Assembly (NCBI RefSeq): GCF_015471405.1
Contig: NZ_BLVZ01000007.1
Coordinates: forward strand, 62,001-126,000
Direction: 5' to 3'
From: Pseudomonas cichorii
GTDB taxonomy: Bacteria > Pseudomonadota > Gammaproteobacteria > Pseudomonadales > Pseudomonadaceae
DNA length: 64,000 nucleotides
Shown: positions 54,671-64,000 of the stretch, one piece after another
Position numbering within the stretch: the first letter of the stretch is position 1
How the letters are laid out: every line of letters begins with the position of its first letter
Program-made: the position numbers and the translations under genes
Notes under the pieces: model-generated
What the model saw: only the letters and a program-made list of their open reading frames with translations
Told to the model about the DNA's origin: nothing
The model's database searches: none

Positions 54671-55942
54671 ATGAGTGAGTCCGTTCTTGACTACATGACC
54701 CGCCTGGGTCGCGCCGCCCGCGAAGCTTCGCGAGTGATCGGTCGTGCCAGCACTGCGCAGAAGAACCGCGCTCTGCAGGCCATTGCCGCCGCTCTGGACG
54801 AAGCCCGCGCCGAGTTGTCCGCCGCCAACGAGCTTGACCTGAACGCAGGTCGCGCCAATGGCCTGGCTCCCGCCATGCTCGAACGCCTGGCCCTGACCCC
54901 CGCACGTATCGACAGCATGATCGTCGGGTTGCGTCAGGTTGCCAGTCTGCCGGACCCGGTTGGTGCAATTCGCGACATGAGTTATCGGCCTTCGGGGATT
55001 CAGGTCGGCAAGATGCGTGTGCCGCTGGGCGTTGTCGGAATCATCTATGAGTCGCGCCCGAACGTGACCATCGATGCCGCGAGCCTGTGCCTCAAGTCCG
55101 GGAACGCGACCATCCTGCGCGGTGGCTCCGAGGCCATTCACTCCAACCGTGCGGTGGCTGCCTGCATCCAGCGCGGTCTGGCCGAGTCCGGTCTGCCTTC
55201 GGGTGTGGTGCAAGTTGTCGAAACGACAGACCGCGATGCCGTGGGCGCGCTGATCACCATGCCCGAGTATGTGGACGTCATCGTGCCTCGTGGCGGCAAG
55301 GGGCTGGTGGAGCGTGTCAGCCGTGACGCCCGTGTGCCGGTCATCAAGCATCTGGACGGCATCTGCCATGTGTATGTCAGTGCCTATGCTGATTTGCCAA
55401 AGGCTCAGAACATCGCCTTCAATGCCAAGACCTATCGTTATGGCATCTGCGGCTCGATGGAAACCCTGCTGGTGGATCAGGCCGTGGCTGCCGAGTTCCT
55501 GCCTGCAATGGCTGCCCGCTTCCATGAAAAGGGCGTCGAGTTGCGTGGCTGTGAGCGCACCCGCGAACTGATCGATGCGATTCCTGCGACCGAAGAAGAC
55601 TGGCACACCGAATATCTGGCGGCGATTCTGTCGATTCGTGTGGTAACCGGTCTGGACGAAGCCATCGAGCATATCAACCACTATGGTTCGCATCACAGCG
55701 ATGCCATCGTTTCCGAGCAGCAGGGCCAGATTCGCCGTTTCATGGCGGAAGTCGACTCCAGTTCGGTGATGATCAATGCTCCGACCTGTTTCGCGGATGG
55801 CTTCGAGTACGGTCTGGGTGCAGAGATCGGCATTTCTACTGATAAGCTGCATGCCCGTGGCCCTGTCGGCCTGGAAGGCCTGACCTGCGAGAAATACATC
55901 GTGATCGGTGACGGTCAATTGCGTGGCCAGGAGCCTGCCTGA
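54671..55942 (+). CDS. proA: Gamma-glutamyl phosphate reductase
   Basis: The 423-residue enzyme reduces glutamyl phosphate to the semialdehyde in proline synthesis. Motifs are [25 protein letters not shown] and the nucleophile region [10 protein letters not shown]. It heads a gene series shared by most pseudomonads. Confidence 0.97.
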   Translation: MSESVLDYMTRLGRAAREASRVIGRASTAQKNRALQAIAAALDEARAELSAANELDLNAGRANGLAPAMLERLALTPARIDSMIVGLRQVASLPDPVGAIRDMSYRPSGIQVGKMRVPLGVVGIIYESRPNVTIDAASLCLKSGNATILRGGSEAIHSNRAVAACIQRGLAESGLPSGVVQVVETTDRDAVGALITMPEYVDVIVPRGGKGLVERVSRDARVPVIKHLDGICHVYVSAYADLPKAQNIAFNAKTYRYGICGSMETLLVDQAVAAEFLPAMAARFHEKGVELRGCERTRELIDAIPATEEDWHTEYLAAILSIRVVTGLDEAIEHINHYGSHHSDAIVSEQQGQIRRFMAEVDSSSVMINAPTCFADGFEYGLGAEIGISTDKLHARGPVGLEGLTCEKYIVIGDGQLRGQEPA

Positions 55943-55943
55943 C

Positions 55944-56624
55944 TTGAGCGAGCCCGTAGCAGCCTTGCCCAGACGTATCGGCATGCTGGGGGGAACGTTC
56001 GACCCGGTACATATAGGTCATTTGCGCGGCGCACTGGAAGTGGCCGAGCTGCTTGAACTCGATGAGTTGCGCCTGACGCCCAGCGCCAGGCCGCCACATC
56101 GCGACATGCCGAGTGTGACTGCACAGGATCGTCTTGCGATGGTCCGGTGTGCGGTGGCCGGTGTGTCACCCTTGACGGTGGATGACCGTGAGCTGAAACG
56201 GGATAAACCGTCGTACACCATCGACACTCTGGAATCGATGCGGGCCGAACTGGCCGCAGAGGACCAGCTGTTTCTGTTGTTGGGCTGGGATGCCTTTTGC
56301 GGGCTGCCCACCTGGTATCGGTGGGAAGAACTGCTGGAGCACTGCCATATCGTGGTGCTGCAACGCCCGGACGCCGACAGCGAGTCGCCTGATGCCATGC
56401 GCAACCTGCTGGCGGCACGCGCAGTCAGCGATCCGAAGGCCCTGAAAGGGCCGGGTGGACACATTACATTCGTCTGGCAGACGCCGTTGTCGGTGTCTGC
56501 CACCCAGATCCGTCAACTGCTGGCCAGCGGTAAGTCGGTACGTTTTCTGGTGCCAGACGCGGTACTGGCCTATATCGATGTGCACAGGCTTTACTGTGCG
56601 CCGAACACTGATGGGACGCTCTGA
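55944..56624 (+). CDS. nadD: Nicotinate-nucleotide adenylyltransferase
   Basis: The 226-residue enzyme is read from a TTG at 55944, one base after the proA stop and 11 bases after CAGGAG; a GTG at 55908 inside proA is the alternative. The nucleotidyl-transferase motifs [11 protein letters not shown] and SATQIRQLL are intact. It makes deamido-NAD. Confidence 0.93.
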   Translation: MSEPVAALPRRIGMLGGTFDPVHIGHLRGALEVAELLELDELRLTPSARPPHRDMPSVTAQDRLAMVRCAVAGVSPLTVDDRELKRDKPSYTIDTLESMRAELAAEDQLFLLLGWDAFCGLPTWYRWEELLEHCHIVVLQRPDADSESPDAMRNLLAARAVSDPKALKGPGGHITFVWQTPLSVSATQIRQLLASGKSVRFLVPDAVLAYIDVHRLYCAPNTDGTL

Positions 56625-56684
56625 AACTGCTTTTATAGATAAGCGTTTGGGCGTTTCCACACATATGAGCTGAATGAGTTTTTT

Positions 56685-57071
56685 ATGACAAAGCAAAAAC
56701 TGAGTAGTGAAGAAGTCGTAGCACTGGCAACGGCTGCACTGGAAGACGTCAAAGGTTCGGACATTCTGGCACTCGACGTGCGCGACAAGACCAGCATCGC
56801 TGATTACATGCTGATCTGCACCGGTACTTCCAACCGCCAGCTCAACGCGCTGGTTGATAACGTTCGCGAGAAGGTCAAGGCTGCCGGCCTGATGCCGCTG
56901 AGCGAAGAAGGCAAGGGCGACAGCGACTGGGTTCTGCTGGATCTGGGTGATGTCGTCGTTCACGTGATGACCGCTGCTGCACGCCAGTTCTATGACCTGG
57001 AGCGTCTGTGGCAAGGTGCCGAGCAGAGCCGTGCAGCCAGCGCTGCGCACCACACTCCGGGCCACGAATAA
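56685..57071 (+). CDS. rsfS: Ribosome silencing factor RsfS
   Basis: The 128-residue protein has [21 protein letters not shown] (in parts), [13 protein letters not shown] and [13 protein letters not shown], the RsfS/Iojap pattern. It binds L14 of the 50S subunit and blocks subunit joining during starvation. Confidence 0.96.
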   Translation: MTKQKLSSEEVVALATAALEDVKGSDILALDVRDKTSIADYMLICTGTSNRQLNALVDNVREKVKAAGLMPLSEEGKGDSDWVLLDLGDVVVHVMTAAARQFYDLERLWQGAEQSRAASAAHHTPGHE

Positions 57072-57080
57072 GGCATCGCT

Positions 57081-57548
57081 GTGCGTCTGCGCCTGATCGC
57101 CGTTGGTTCGCGTATGCCCAAGTGGGTGGAAGAGGGTTGGCATGAGTACGCCAAGCGTCTTCCTTCCGAACTTGCGCTTGAACTCGTGGAAATTCCGCTC
57201 AATACCCGTGGCAAGAACGCCGACGTGGCACGCCTGATCCGTCAGGAAGGTGAAGCCATGCTGGCCAAGGTGCAACCGGGTGAGAGGATCGTCACGCTTG
57301 AAGTGCAGGGCAAACCCTGGAGCACCGAACAGCTGGCGAGCGAGCTTGACCGCTGGCGTCTGGATTCGCGCACGGTAAACCTCATGGTCGGAGGGCCGGA
57401 AGGTCTTGCTCCAGAGGTTTGCGCACGCAGCGAGCAGCGTTGGTCGCTGTCACCACTGACCTTGCCGCACCCGCTGGTGCGTATCCTGATCGGTGAGCAG
57501 ATATATCGCGCCTGGACAGTTCTGTCCGGGCACCCTTATCACAAGTAG
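57081..57548 (+). CDS. rlmH: 23S rRNA pseudouridine1915 methyltransferase
   Basis: The 155-residue SPOUT methyltransferase starts with GTG and ends in the typical LSGHPYHK. The knot segment [11 protein letters not shown] and [22 protein letters not shown] (in parts) are present. It follows rsfS by nine bases, the usual pairing. Confidence 0.97.
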   Translation: MRLRLIAVGSRMPKWVEEGWHEYAKRLPSELALELVEIPLNTRGKNADVARLIRQEGEAMLAKVQPGERIVTLEVQGKPWSTEQLASELDRWRLDSRTVNLMVGGPEGLAPEVCARSEQRWSLSPLTLPHPLVRILIGEQIYRAWTVLSGHPYHK

Positions 57549-57576
57549 CATTGCCTTTACTGTGAACGCGCCCTAG

Positions 57577-59472
57577 ATGCCTCAGCCGATCCGCCTAAAA
57601 GACCATGAAAAAGACGCACGTCTGGTGCGCAGCAGGGTCGTGTTCGGGGCAGTGGCCATTATGTTGCTGGTGTGCGTCCTGATTGCACGCCTGTATTTCC
57701 TGCAGGTCATTCAGTACGACTACCACTCGACACTTTCGGAAAACAACCGCGTTCACGTCCAGCCGATTCCTCCGAGTCGCGGCCTGATCTTCGACCGCAA
57801 CGGGGTTGTGGTTGCCGATAACCGGCCAAGTTTCAGTCTGAGCATGACCCGCGAGCGTGCCGGCGAGTGGTCCAAGGTGCTCGACACCATTGTCGAAGTG
57901 CTGCAACTCACGCCCGATGACCGCATCATCTTTGAAAAGCGCATGAAGCAGGGGCGTCGGCCATTCGAGCCTGTACCCATCCTGTTCGAGCTGACCGAAG
58001 AGCAGATTGCCCTTATTGCCGTGAACCAGTTCCGCCTGCCCGGCGTCGAGGTGGTGGCGCAACTGGTCCGGCACTATCCCCAAGGGCCGCACTTTGCGCA
58101 TTCGGTCGGTTACATGGGCCGGATCAACGAGAAAGAACTCAAGGGCCTCGATCCCGTCAACTACAGTGGCACGCACCATATAGGCAAGACCGGTATCGAA
58201 CGTTTCTACGAAGACGAACTGCATGGTCAGGTCGGTTACGAAGAAGTCGAGACCAACGCCCGTGGTCGTGTCTTGCGTGTTCTCAAGCGCACCGATCCGA
58301 TTCCCGGCAAGGACATTGTCCTGAGCCTGGATATCAATCTGCAGGAAGCGGCCGAAGCTGCGCTGGGCGGTCGTCGTGGTGCCGTGGTGGCGCTGGACCC
58401 CAATACCGGCGAGGTTCTGGCGATGGTCAGCGCCCCGAGTTTCGATCCGAACCTGTTCGTCACCGGCATCAGCTTCAAGGCTTACGCCGAGCTGCGCGAC
58501 TCCATCGACCGACCGCTGTTCAACCGTATCCTGCGTGGCCTTTATCCACCGGGCTCGACCATTAAGCCTGCGGTCGCGATTGCCGGGCTGGATGCTGGTG
58601 TCGTGACGCCGGGCTCTCGGGTATTCGACCCCGGTTATTACCAATTGCCGAACTATGACCACAAATACCGCAACTGGAACCGCACCGGTGATGGCTGGGT
58701 TGATCTGGATGTGGCGATCATGCGTTCAAATGACACCTACTTCTATGATCTTGCGCACAAACTCGGCATTGACCGGCTGTCCAGCTACATGAACAAGTTC
58801 GGGCTCGGGCAGAAAGTGTCCCTGGACATGTTCGAGGAGTCTCCAGGCTTGATGCCGTCCCGGGACTGGAAGCGGGCGACCCGGCGTCAGGCGTGGTTCC
58901 CCGGCGAGACGCTGATTCTCGGGATCGGGCAGGGCTACATGCAGGCCACCCCGCTGCAACTGGCCCAGGCGACTGCGCTGGTTGCCAACAAGGGCAAGTG
59001 GAACCGGCCGCATCTGGCCAAGAGCATCGAAGGCAAGGCGCCGGTGGATGATAACCCTATGCCGGACATCATCCTGCGCGACCCGGCCAACTGGGCCAGG
59101 GTCAACCATGGCATGCAGGAAGTGATGCACGGTGCGCGGGGTACGGCGCGCAAGGCTTCCATTGGTGCGCAATACCGGATCGCCGGTAAAAGCGGTACCG
59201 CTCAGGTTGTCGCGATCAAGCAGGGTGAAAAGTATGACCGCACCAAGGTTCAGGAGCGTCATCGCGACCACGCCTTGTTCGTGGGCTTCGCGCCAGCCGA
59301 CAACCCCAAGATTGTTGTTGCTGTGATGGTGGAGAACGGTGAGTCCGGCTCTGGCGTCGCGGCTCCTGTGGTCCGTCAGGTGATGGATGCCTGGCTGCTC
59401 GACCAGAATGGCGCACTCAAGCCTGAGTACGCCGGCTCCCTGAATCCGGAGGCTGCGGCCCGTGAAGAGTAA
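57577..59472 (+). CDS. mrdA: Penicillin-binding protein 2
   Basis: The 631-residue transpeptidase has one N-terminal membrane anchor (about 22-42), a dimerisation domain, and a transpeptidase domain with the motifs STIK, SND and KSGT. It cross-links lateral-wall peptidoglycan in the elongasome with RodA, whose gene overlaps its 3' end. Confidence 0.97.
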   Translation: MPQPIRLKDHEKDARLVRSRVVFGAVAIMLLVCVLIARLYFLQVIQYDYHSTLSENNRVHVQPIPPSRGLIFDRNGVVVADNRPSFSLSMTRERAGEWSKVLDTIVEVLQLTPDDRIIFEKRMKQGRRPFEPVPILFELTEEQIALIAVNQFRLPGVEVVAQLVRHYPQGPHFAHSVGYMGRINEKELKGLDPVNYSGTHHIGKTGIERFYEDELHGQVGYEEVETNARGRVLRVLKRTDPIPGKDIVLSLDINLQEAAEAALGGRRGAVVALDPNTGEVLAMVSAPSFDPNLFVTGISFKAYAELRDSIDRPLFNRILRGLYPPGSTIKPAVAIAGLDAGVVTPGSRVFDPGYYQLPNYDHKYRNWNRTGDGWVDLDVAIMRSNDTYFYDLAHKLGIDRLSSYMNKFGLGQKVSLDMFEESPGLMPSRDWKRATRRQAWFPGETLILGIGQGYMQATPLQLAQATALVANKGKWNRPHLAKSIEGKAPVDDNPMPDIILRDPANWARVNHGMQEVMHGARGTARKASIGAQYRIAGKSGTAQVVAIKQGEKYDRTKVQERHRDHALFVGFAPADNPKIVVAVMVENGESGSGVAAPVVRQVMDAWLLDQNGALKPEYAGSLNPEAAAREE

Positions 59473-60607
59473 TTTCGACCGCATCCTTTCCAGCGAAGAT
59501 GTGATGCGTCGCCGTGCGACCTTTCTGCAGCGTATTCATATCGATGGCCCGTTGCTGGTCATCCTGCTGACGCTGGCGGCGGGCAGCCTGTTCGTCCTGT
59601 ATTCGGCCAGTGGCAAGAACTGGGACTTGCTCATCAAACAGGCCAGTTCATTCGGGATCGGGTTGACCGCAATGCTGGTCATCGCCCAGTTCGAGCCGCG
59701 TTTCATGGCGCGCTGGGTGCCCGTTTTATATGTCATGGGCGTGCTGTTGCTGGTGGTGGTGGATGTGATGGGTCACAACGCCATGGGCGCTACCCGCTGG
59801 ATCAACATTCCAGGGGTGATCCGTTTCCAGCCATCGGAGTTCCTGAAAATCATCATGCCGGCGACCATCGCCTGGTATCTGTCCAAGCGGACCTTGCCGC
59901 CGCAGCTCAAGCATGTCGCGGTAAGCCTGGGGCTGATCGGGGTTCCTTTTGTGCTGATCGTGCGCCAGCCTGACCTGGGTACCTCCTTGTTGATCCTGGC
60001 TTCCGGTGCTTTCGTGCTATTCATGGCCGGGCTGCGCTGGCGCTGGATCATCAGCGTGCTGGCCGCTGCCGTGCCAGCGGCTGTCGCCATGTGGTTCTTC
60101 TTCATGCACGACTACCAGAAGCAGCGGGTACTGACCTTTCTCGACCCGGAAAGCGACCCGCTGGGCACGGGCTGGAACATCATCCAGTCCAAGGCGGCCA
60201 TTGGCTCCGGCGGTGTATTCGGCAAGGGCTGGCTGCTGGGCACCCAGTCGCATCTGGACTTCCTGCCTGAAAGCCACACGGACTTCATCATTGCGGTGCT
60301 GGGCGAAGAATTCGGGCTGGTGGGGATCTGTGCGCTGCTGGTCATCTACCTGCTGTTGATCGGGCGTGGTCTGGTCATCACTGCGCAAGCCCAGACCCTG
60401 TTCGGCAAGTTGCTGGCCGGGGCGCTGACAATGACATTTTTTGTTTATGTATTCGTCAATATCGGTATGGTCAGTGGCCTGCTGCCGGTTGTAGGTGTAC
60501 CGCTGCCTTTCATTAGCTATGGCGGAACTTCGCTCGTGACGCTGCTGTCAGCGTTTGGGGTTTTGATGTCGATCCATACACATCGTAAATGGATCGCTCA
60601 GGTTTGA
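59462..60607 (+). CDS. rodA: Rod-shape glycosyltransferase RodA
   Basis: The 381-residue SEDS protein has about ten membrane segments with WDLLIKQASSFGIGL, QPSEFLKIIMP, SHTDFIIAVLGEEFG and the C-terminal PFISYGGTS. It polymerises lipid II. The GTG start overlaps mrdA and follows GGAGG; a Met 14 codons later is the alternative. Confidence 0.96.
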   Translation: MKSNFDRILSSEDVMRRRATFLQRIHIDGPLLVILLTLAAGSLFVLYSASGKNWDLLIKQASSFGIGLTAMLVIAQFEPRFMARWVPVLYVMGVLLLVVVDVMGHNAMGATRWINIPGVIRFQPSEFLKIIMPATIAWYLSKRTLPPQLKHVAVSLGLIGVPFVLIVRQPDLGTSLLILASGAFVLFMAGLRWRWIISVLAAAVPAAVAMWFFFMHDYQKQRVLTFLDPESDPLGTGWNIIQSKAAIGSGGVFGKGWLLGTQSHLDFLPESHTDFIIAVLGEEFGLVGICALLVIYLLLIGRGLVITAQAQTLFGKLLAGALTMTFFVYVFVNIGMVSGLLPVVGVPLPFISYGGTSLVTLLSAFGVLMSIHTHRKWIAQV

Positions 60608-60624
60608 TTAAGGTGAAGAATTCA

Positions 60625-61632
60625 ATGCAGGTAGTTCGCAACTGGGCTCGATATGCTCCGGTGGTCGGTCTGGTGAGCGTTCTTGGAACCGTACAAGAGG
60701 CTATCGCTGGCGACTACGAGGGTTCTCCTCAGGTAGCCGAATTTGTCGGTGAGATGACTCGCGAGTACGGTTTTGCCGGTGAACAGTTGATGAGCGTGTT
60801 TCGCGAGGTCGAGCGCAAACAGCCTATTCTCGATGCCATTTCCCGCCCGGCCGAACGGGTCAAGCAATGGAAAGAATATCGTCCGATGTTCATTACCGAT
60901 GCCCGTATCGCGCGTGGCGTCGATTTCTGGCGTCAGCATGAGGCTGCTCTGGCCCGTGCCGAGCAGGAATATGGTGTGCCTGCGCAGATCATCGTGTCGA
61001 TCATTGGCGTCGAGACCTTCTTTGGCCGCAACACCGGCAACTATCGGGTAATCGATGCACTGTCCACGCTGGGCTTCGACTATCCGCCCCGCGCCCCGTT
61101 TTTCCGCAAGGAACTGCGCGAGTTCCTGCTGCTGGCGCGTGAACAGCAGGTCGATCCTCTGACCCTCAAGGGTTCCTACGCCGGTGCGATGGGGCTGCCG
61201 CAGTTCATGCCGAGCAGCTTTCGTGCTTATGCCGTGGATTTCGACGGTGACGGGCATATCAATATCTGGACCGATCCGGACGATGCCATCGGCAGCGTTG
61301 CCAGCTACTTCAAGCGCCATGGCTGGGTGGCCGGGCAGCGTGTCGTCAGTCGTGCTTCGGCACGTGGCAGTCGGGTCGATGAGGGGCTGAGCCCTGGCCT
61401 GGACCCGATCATGTCGGTCGGGGAGTTGCGAGGTCTGGGCTGGGCGAGTCATGATGCGCTGCGCGATGACCTGCCTGTCACGGCATTTCGCCTTGAAGGC
61501 GAGCAAGGCCCCGAATACTGGATGGGGCTGAACAATTTTTATGTAATCACCCGTTATAACCGCAGTGTGATGTACGCCATGGCCGTGTATCAGCTGTCTG
61601 AATCGTTGGTTCAAGCTCGAGGCGTGAAGTAA
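60625..61632 (+). CDS. mltB: Lytic murein transglycosylase B
   Basis: The 335-residue protein starts at 60625 with a signal peptide (VVGLVSVLGTVQEAIAG). The catalytic Glu is in IIGVETFFGRNTG, followed by AGAMGLPQFMPSSF and the calcium-binding-like DFDGDGHINIW. Lacking a lipobox, it resembles the soluble SltB1 type. It trims glycan strands in the periplasm. Confidence 0.92.
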   Translation: MQVVRNWARYAPVVGLVSVLGTVQEAIAGDYEGSPQVAEFVGEMTREYGFAGEQLMSVFREVERKQPILDAISRPAERVKQWKEYRPMFITDARIARGVDFWRQHEAALARAEQEYGVPAQIIVSIIGVETFFGRNTGNYRVIDALSTLGFDYPPRAPFFRKELREFLLLAREQQVDPLTLKGSYAGAMGLPQFMPSSFRAYAVDFDGDGHINIWTDPDDAIGSVASYFKRHGWVAGQRVVSRASARGSRVDEGLSPGLDPIMSVGELRGLGWASHDALRDDLPVTAFRLEGEQGPEYWMGLNNFYVITRYNRSVMYAMAVYQLSESLVQARGVK

Positions 61633-62645
61633 TGCGGCCATTGCCGATTCGTACACCTTTGAAATTGCTGGCTTATGCGGGGCTGGCATTGCTTATGGCA
61701 AGTTGCTCGTCCACTTCGCGTTCGCCACAGCAGAGCGGCACAGCCGTGCGTTCTGCACCAGGGCTGGATATCAACCGCGCGCACAAGGACGGGGCTCCCT
61801 GGTGGGATGTCGATGTCTCGCGTATCCCCGATGCCACGCCAACTGTCCACACCGGTGCCTACAAGGCCAACCCTTACACGGTACTGGGCAAGACCTATTT
61901 CCCGATGAGCGAATCCAAACGCTATGTCGCCTCGGGTACGGCTTCCTGGTATGGCACCAAGTTTCATGGCCAGAACACCGCCAATGGCGAGGTCTATGAC
62001 CTGTATGGCATGAGCGCCGCTCACAAGACCCTGCCGCTGCCCAGTTATGTCCGGGTGACCAACCTGGACAACAACCGCACGGTGATTCTGCGTGTCAACG
62101 ACCGTGGGCCGTTCTACTCCGACCGGATCATCGACCTGTCCTACGCGGCCGCCAAGAAGCTCGGTTATGCCGAAAGCGGTACTGCGCGGGTCAAGGTCGA
62201 AGGTATCGATCCACAGGAATGGTGGGCGCAACGTGGTCGTCCGGCGCCCCTGGCGCTTGATCAGCCACAAGTCGTGGCTCAGGCCGCTACGCCAGCGTTT
62301 ACAGCCTCTACCGGGGCTGTCGAGCAATACACACCGCCGCCCCAGCAACACGCTGCGCCAGCCGTGCCTTTGCAGGCTGACGCAAAAAAAAACGCTTCCG
62401 GACAAGCCTCTGGGCTATTTCTCCAGGTGGGAGCCTTCGCGAATCCAGACGCTGCCGAGCTCCTGAGGTCGAAACTGAGCGGGATGGTTCGGGCGCCGGT
62501 TTTCGTGAGTTCGATAGCCCGCAATCAACAGACGCTTTATCGGGTCCGGATGGGGCCGATAGGCACGCAGGGTGAAGCCCAGCAATTGCAGGATAGTGTC
62601 AGATCGGCCAACCTTGGTCAGCCGAGCCTTGTAACACTGGATTGA
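61632..62645 (+). CDS. rlpA: RlpA lipoprotein transglycosylase
   Basis: The 337-residue lipoprotein (LLMASC lipobox) has a double-psi beta-barrel (about 95-195: SGTASWYGTKFHGQNTANGE in parts, RVNDRGPFYSDRIIDLS) and a C-terminal SPOR domain (about 258-335). In P. aeruginosa RlpA cleaves naked glycan strands at the septum. The start overlaps the mltB stop (TAATG). Confidence 0.96.
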   Translation: MRPLPIRTPLKLLAYAGLALLMASCSSTSRSPQQSGTAVRSAPGLDINRAHKDGAPWWDVDVSRIPDATPTVHTGAYKANPYTVLGKTYFPMSESKRYVASGTASWYGTKFHGQNTANGEVYDLYGMSAAHKTLPLPSYVRVTNLDNNRTVILRVNDRGPFYSDRIIDLSYAAAKKLGYAESGTARVKVEGIDPQEWWAQRGRPAPLALDQPQVVAQAATPAFTASTGAVEQYTPPPQQHAAPAVPLQADAKKNASGQASGLFLQVGAFANPDAAELLRSKLSGMVRAPVFVSSIARNQQTLYRVRMGPIGTQGEAQQLQDSVRSANLGQPSLVTLD

Positions 62646-62879
62646 ATGAACAGTCGTTCTTGGCGGTATGAAGAGCGATTTGCAGTGGCCCGCAATGCGG
62701 ACTTGCCGTCAGAGCAAGTGTTGCAGGCACTGCCCGCAGGATCGTGTGTCGAACAGGCGATCTTGTCAGCCAGGGCTTTAGCCTGGCGCCACGGGCCGCA
62801 GTGAAGTGCATGCGCTTCGCCGGCCTGTTCCGCTTTGCCCGTGAGGGCATGTTTGCCCATTAGCAATTTCGAGAGACGG

Positions 62880-64000
62880 ATGAACATCACCACCTTTGCA
62901 AAACGTTTGTGCCTGCTTGTGCCACTGATTATCGCCCCGGCTGCCTGGGCCGCAGAACAGATGACGCCTGCTGCGCCGCAACTGGCCGCCAAGTCCTACG
63001 TGCTGATGGATGCCTCCAGCGGCAACGTTCTGGTTGAAAACAATGGTGATCAGCGCCTGGCTCCTGCGAGCCTGACCAAGCTGATGACTGCCTATATCGC
63101 GACCCTGGAAATCCGTCGCGGCCAGATCGGCGAGAACGATCCGGTGACCGTCAGTGAAAACGCCTGGCGTACAGGCGGTTCCCGGATGTTCATCAAGGTT
63201 GGTAGCCAGGTGACGGTCAGCGACCTGCTGCACGGCATTATCATCCAGTCGGGTAACGACGCCAGCGTTGCAGTTGCCGAGCACATTGCCGGCAGCGAAG
63301 ACGCTTTCGCCGACATGATGAACAAGACTGCTGGCGATCTGGGCATGACCAACAGCCACTTCATGAACCCGACCGGCCTGCCGAACCCTGAGCACTATTC
63401 GTCTGCTCATGACATGGCAACGCTGGCGCGCGCCATCATCCACGAAGACCCGGCTCACTACGCGATCTACTCGCAGAAAGAGTTCTTCTGGAACGGCATC
63501 AAGCAGCCTAACCGCAACCTGCTGCTGTGGCGCGACAAGACCGTCGACGGCCTGAAAACCGGTCACACCGAAGAAGCCGGCTACTGCATGGTGTCCTCGG
63601 CAGTGCGTGACGGCATGCGTCTGATCGCCGTGGTGTTCGGCACCAACAGCGAGCAGGCCCGTGCGGCTGAAACCCAGAAGCTGCTGACCTACGGTTTCCG
63701 TTTCTTCGAAACCCAGAACTTCTACCAGAAGGGCACCGAGCTGGCCCAGGCGTCCGTCTGGAAAGGCACCACCCGTCAGGTCAAGGCCGGTCTGGCAGAA
63801 GACCTGAGCATGACCATGCCCAAAGGCGACATGAAGAAACTCAGCGCCAGCATGACCATGAACCCGCAACTGGTTGCGCCAATTGCCAAGGGTGACGTGA
63901 TCGGCAAGGTTGAAGTGAAGAAGGAAGACAAGGTTGTGCATACTGCCAACCTCATCGCACTGGAAGCTGTCGAGGAAGGTGGTATTTTCCGCCGCGTGTG
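62880..64000 (+). CDS. dacA: D-Ala-D-Ala carboxypeptidase (PBP5 type), 3' end beyond window
   Basis: The gene starts at ATG 62880 and leaves the right edge after about 373 residues; roughly the last dozen are missing. After the signal peptide (AAWAA) come the motifs Ser64-L-T-Lys67, SGN (124-126) and KTG (in GLKTGHTEEAG), then the beta-rich PBP5 C-terminal domain. It removes terminal D-Ala from pentapeptides. The 234-bp gap after rlpA has no supported gene. Confidence 0.95.
   Translation, partial: MNITTFAKRLCLLVPLIIAPAAWAAEQMTPAAPQLAAKSYVLMDASSGNVLVENNGDQRLAPASLTKLMTAYIATLEIRRGQIGENDPVTVSENAWRTGGSRMFIKVGSQVTVSDLLHGIIIQSGNDASVAVAEHIAGSEDAFADMMNKTAGDLGMTNSHFMNPTGLPNPEHYSSAHDMATLARAIIHEDPAHYAIYSQKEFFWNGIKQPNRNLLLWRDKTVDGLKTGHTEEAGYCMVSSAVRDGMRLIAVVFGTNSEQARAAETQKLLTYGFRFFETQNFYQKGTELAQASVWKGTTRQVKAGLAEDLSMTMPKGDMKKLSASMTMNPQLVAPIAKGDVIGKVEVKKEDKVVHTANLIALEAVEEGGIFRRV

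Overview
The window is chromosomal DNA of a fluorescent Pseudomonas, most likely a plant-associated lineage close to the P. syringae group. This is inferred from gene order (nrdR-ribD-ribE-ribBA-ribH-nusB-thiL-pgpA-ribA; dxs-ispA-xseB; proA-nadD-rsfS-rlmH-mrdA-rodA-mltB-rlpA-dacA), from high-GC coding DNA and from REP-type repeats. No rRNA, tRNA, CRISPR array, transposase or integrase was recognised. All family names rest on reading the proteins; no database search was run.

Layout. 1-3.5 kb: the start of a His-rich periplasmic zinc-type protein behind a Zur-like palindrome, then a compact cassette of a PhlD-like type III polyketide synthase, an aldo/keto reductase and an NTF2-like protein. 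3.5-5.6 kb: a thioredoxin/TPR chaperone, a METTL20-like methyltransferase and a YbaY-like lipoprotein. 5.8-13 kb: NrdR and the riboflavin block, ending in a bidirectional terminator. 13-17.4 kb: isoprenoid precursor genes, xseB and a PLP enzyme, all leftward.

17.5-38 kb is the accessory region. It holds a YhcG/DUF1016 PDDEXK nuclease, a glutathione transferase, an EamA exporter, an AT-rich island, a 3286-residue RTX protein, an Abi/HEPN protein, a hipAB module with three evenly spaced operators, a regulator/small-protein pair with a decayed second copy, and a LexA/cI-like repressor whose catalytic lysine is replaced. The AT-rich island encodes a small membrane protein and two paralogous lipoproteins, and it continues into the first ~200 codons of the RTX gene. 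Copies of one long palindromic repeat lie at both margins of this region and a half copy lies inside it.

38-54 kb: ppa, an MtfA-type peptidase, DedA, a GNAT, eutBC with an ExaC-type aldehyde dehydrogenase, mpl-ubiX, a MORN-repeat/C13 caspase-like lipoprotein, a MaoC protein, an LrgAB/CidAB pair, a LON-domain protein, a DedA-PAP2 fusion and a DNA glycosylase. 54.6-64 kb: proline and NAD synthesis, ribosome factors and the cell-elongation genes, with dacA running off the right edge.

The strongest candidate for an undescribed system is 20.9-32.3 kb. There a type-I-secreted RTX protein carries what looks like a foreign, papain-fold-like N-terminal head. Two lipoprotein genes of the same AT-rich character lie directly upstream. 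This reads as a polymorphic effector with immunity genes placed at the 5' side, because the C-terminus is needed for secretion.
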